The notes under the pieces are model-generated. The model made no database searches and had not been told where the DNA came from. It saw only the letters and a list, made by a program, of their open reading frames with translations. From positions 3,034 to 67,033 of the forward strand of contig DCUZ01000073.1 in assembly GCA_002327305.1 (NCBI GenBank): a stretch of DNA of 64,000 nt, given 5' to 3'. The DNA is from Holophagales bacterium UBA2201 (GTDB lineage: Bacteria > Acidobacteriota > Thermoanaerobaculia > UBA2201). Made by a program: the position numbers and the translations under genes. The stretch's first letter is position 1. The number at the start of each line of letters is the position of its first letter. This document shows, one piece after another, positions 62,601 to 64,000 of the stretch.

Positions 62601-64000
62601 AGATCAGCACGGACGGCGGGAGCAACTGGACGACCCTGGGGACGCAATATGCCGGTTTCAGCGGCGGGTGGATCCAGAAGGAGATGGATCTCGCGGCATA
62701 CACCGGCAATGTCAAGATCCGGTTCTGGTTCCATTCCGACTCCTCCAACACCGGCGAGGGGTGGTATATCGACGACATCAACATCAGCCGCTCGGCTCCC
62801 TGCGGGCCCGAATTGCATCACCAGGGGCACACCGTGGCGGACGACTGTTCGACGGGGGGGGCGGGGGACGGGGACGGGGTGCTGGACGCGGGGGAGACGG
62901 CGGTGGTGCAGGTGACGGCGATCAACACGGGGACGGAAGCGGCGACGGGGGTGAGCGCGACGCTGTCTACGGTGACGCCGGGCGTAGCGGTGACCGACGG
63001 CTCGGTTTTTTTCCCGAACATCGCCGCCAACGGCGGGACAGGGGTCTCCATCGCCCCGCATTTCGCCATCGCGGTGGGCCCGACCGTGCTTTGCGGGACG
63101 GAGGTTGACTTTACCCTGACCTTCACATCGGCGAAGGGGACCTGGAGCGACACATTCAGCCAGGAGGTGGGGGACGTGGTGGCGGGGGGCGATATTACGG
63201 TGTTCAGCGAGGCGTTCGGGGGGGTGACGCCGCCGGCGTTGCCGACGGGGTGGACGGTCAGCCACACGGGGAGCGGAAACGACTGGGCGACAAGCACCAC
63301 GGGATGCCCGACGAACGCGCTGTACTACCACTACAACTACACCTACGCGGCGAACGCCTGGGCTTTCTCGCCGGGGATCCCCCTGACGGCGGGGGTGACC
63401 TACAGGCTGAGCTTCGACCAGAAGGTCTATTCAGGATCGTATCCGGAGATTTTCGAGGTGAAGTGCGGCACATCGGCGACGCCGGCAGGGCAGAACATCA
63501 CGATCCTGGCGTCGGCGAGCTACACCAACACGACCTGCGAGACGCGGACGCCGACCTTCACCGTGCCCTCGGATGGGACGTACTACATCGGGTTCCACTG
63601 CACGAGCGCGGCCAATATGTGGGACCTCTACATCGACAACATCGCCCTGACCTATCCGCAGAATCCCAGTTGCACGATGCACCCCTGCGCGGCGACGGGG
63701 CCGAGCGTGAAGGTTGACGGGACCTACGATCCGACCGCGAGTTTGGTCCAGGTGTGCGGGGACGGGGACGATGTGGTGGAGCCGGGCGAGGACTGGCGGG
63801 TTGCGGTGCGGTTGAAGAATATCGGGTCGGACCCGGCCGGCGACGTCGTGGCCTCTTTGGCGGTCAACGCGGGATCGGCGGTGAATGCCGTCATTCTGAC
63901 GGGGAACCCCGGCGACTTCGGGACGATCGCGGCGGGGGGAACCGCCACGGACACCTTCGAGTTCCGGGTGGACCAGGGGGCGGTGTGCGGCAACGCCATC
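59606..64000 (+). CDS. gingipain-type (C25) cysteine peptidase, multidomain, 3' truncated by window
   Basis: 1465 codons remain open to the window end. Signal peptide about 1-19. An N-terminal propeptide-like region (about 20-240) leads to the C25 catalytic domain (about 250-590): WDGILVISAPAYYSYAEPLVQWRRKMGY, SYVILVGDTDTIPSP, the catalytic His in MIVYSGHGSVSDWS and the catalytic Cys in FMVGHCCVAHS. Downstream are an Ig-like domain and three GDGD...PGE domains (about 700, 1085 and 1390), with an FN3-like and two MAM-like/choice-of-anchor-J domains between them (about 900-1060 and 1205-1355). Likely exported by a type IX- or other outer-membrane route; the sorting domain would lie beyond the window. 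Full-length estimate is not possible. Confidence 0.9.
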   Translation, partial: MRIWIFVFVIALSGLTAMADGGVWYPLDKGTPQPEAPLVSTTTQGTQRIEFEIDIPGILVRDFVTKGGTFKELTLPGQTFAGELGQAKLPALRLLVEVPYQASLSLRMGASDTLDYFQTQFGIADFIVPVQESILKTPDGWDNWPYHKDEAYYATDAFMPEPVARVTGVSFHRGHRVAVVEVQPFSYNPAKGILRVATHLRFDLVMEGGDDAATRAELARTFSPAYEANFSEMVLNYGMLNEAPARGETRTSHWDGILVISAPAYYSYAEPLVQWRRKMGYFVQHVDTGTTGSTTTAIKAYIQSAYNTWTNPSLSYVILVGDTDTIPSPNGSACSSCASDSDYACLSGGDNLHDAYIGRISLASTAQAAEVFDRFMTYAKADFVQTPWIKKACFSSSCDSTYNTYHTHEAVQAAYTKPAGYTGEYYPGGTDPGGDLIRCIEDYGGSASASGDDVVNALNHGRSMIVYSGHGSVSDWSGPTVTQSNLAAATCGEMAPFMVGHCCVAHSIRSASFGEACVREVAIGYWGSSESSYWGEDDYIEKEWFEKIFTSGQHRIGEFMINTMLDFYANFSTSRADYYMDMCLLGGDPTMELYTEVPLALSATHASALPVGSTSFTVTVTRSGSPLEGARVCLTKSDGGDAIHEFGTTDANGDVTIAISPALAGVGVLNVTATAINSIPYEGTANVIVPEGPWLTHAGHAIDDSAGNGDGIANPGETIVMAVTLTNIGADAGTGIAGTLTESSDFAAVTDGAAAWPDIAVSGSAQSNANHFAFTVGAGALNGHVIPFSVAWSADGPYTGDTGFGVPVCAPLVISSVQVTAITDSTATVTWTTNVPANALVTYGTGVPPNLTQGNLTTYGTSHSVMLTGLTGCTNYYFSVTSQSAGCYTATADNGEAYFTFKTYGRVYAMGPDDVESGAGYWVGSGAPNAWHISTCRANSGTHAWKAGNTSCSLDYSDEGDDYLTWSQDINLGSAGHGALLMWMEWYDTESGFDYCRPQISTDGGSNWTTLGTQYAGFSGGWIQKEMDLAAYTGNVKIRFWFHSDSSNTGEGWYIDDINISRSAPCGPELHHQGHTVADDCSTGGAGDGDGVLDAGETAVVQVTAINTGTEAATGVSATLSTVTPGVAVTDGSVFFPNIAANGGTGVSIAPHFAIAVGPTVLCGTEVDFTLTFTSAKGTWSDTFSQEVGDVVAGGDITVFSEAFGGVTPPALPTGWTVSHTGSGNDWATSTTGCPTNALYYHYNYTYAANAWAFSPGIPLTAGVTYRLSFDQKVYSGSYPEIFEVKCGTSATPAGQNITILASASYTNTTCETRTPTFTVPSDGTYYIGFHCTSAANMWDLYIDNIALTYPQNPSCTMHPCAATGPSVKVDGTYDPTASLVQVCGDGDDVVEPGEDWRVAVRLKNIGSDPAGDVVASLAVNAGSAVNAVILTGNPGDFGTIAAGGTATDTFEFRVDQGAVCGNAI

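Overview
The window is a GC-rich bacterial chromosome segment with short, AT-rich intergenic promoter islands. It is packed with class III cyclase, c-di-GMP, PilZ and FHA signalling genes and with very large secreted proteins carrying beta-propeller, fibronectin type III, HEAT/LRV and gingipain-like domains. No rRNA or ribosomal protein gene is present, so taxonomy is weakly constrained. The combination of C25 peptidases, GDGD...PGE domains, FN3 surface proteins and NtrY-type kinases fits an uncultured Acidobacteriota-like Gram-negative best (low to moderate confidence). No tRNA, rRNA or CRISPR array was seen.

Layout. 1-1360 is a lower-GC accessory edge: two integron-type gene cassettes, an attC site, a truncated attC, a small element with terminal inverted repeats and a palindromic dispersed repeat. 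1426-4387 holds an FHA/GAF/adenylate cyclase, a zinc-ribbon membrane protein and a secreted protein. 4477-9204 looks like an envelope glycan or lipid locus (methyltransferase, DUF362, polytopic glycosyltransferase-like protein, FAD oxidoreductase). 9198-13892 has smpB overlapping an HD-GYP gene, then DUF4390 plus an NtrY-like kinase. 13895-14426 is a four-copy 136-bp tandem array. 14493-16020 is an ECF sigma operon. 16204-18636 carries YdeI-like, DUF202, dinB and an AT-rich orphan. 18770-27045 is housekeeping and signalling (GapN-like dehydrogenase, DUF4126, diguanylate cyclase, PilZ, DUF4282, FHA-RDD, cold-shock protein, isocitrate/isopropylmalate dehydrogenase).

27161-34879 is a block of secreted proteins with two giant HExxH metalloproteases. 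35045-39408 is a three-gene phosphorelay (kinase, receiver, receiver-GGDEF-EAL). 39516-43471 has a secreted propeller protein, a LapA-like protein and a hemolysin III protein. 43476-56828 contains two copies of a paralogous pair (HEAT/LRV repeat protein plus FN3/propeller surface protein) in opposite gene order. 56934-59438 is a fused membrane/spermidine-synthase-like protein, and 59606 to the end is a C25 (gingipain-type) peptidase running off the window.

The strongest genome-wide signal is regulatory. Many genes lacking a Shine-Dalgarno have a -10 hexamer (often TGnTAnnnT) ending 6-8 nt before the ATG or GTG, as expected for leaderless mRNAs. Genes with a good ribosome-binding site have the promoter further away. 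Two such leaderless starts open micro-ORFs of 8 and 11 codons placed immediately before larger genes. The most system-like novelty is the duplicated HEAT/LRV plus surface-protein module.
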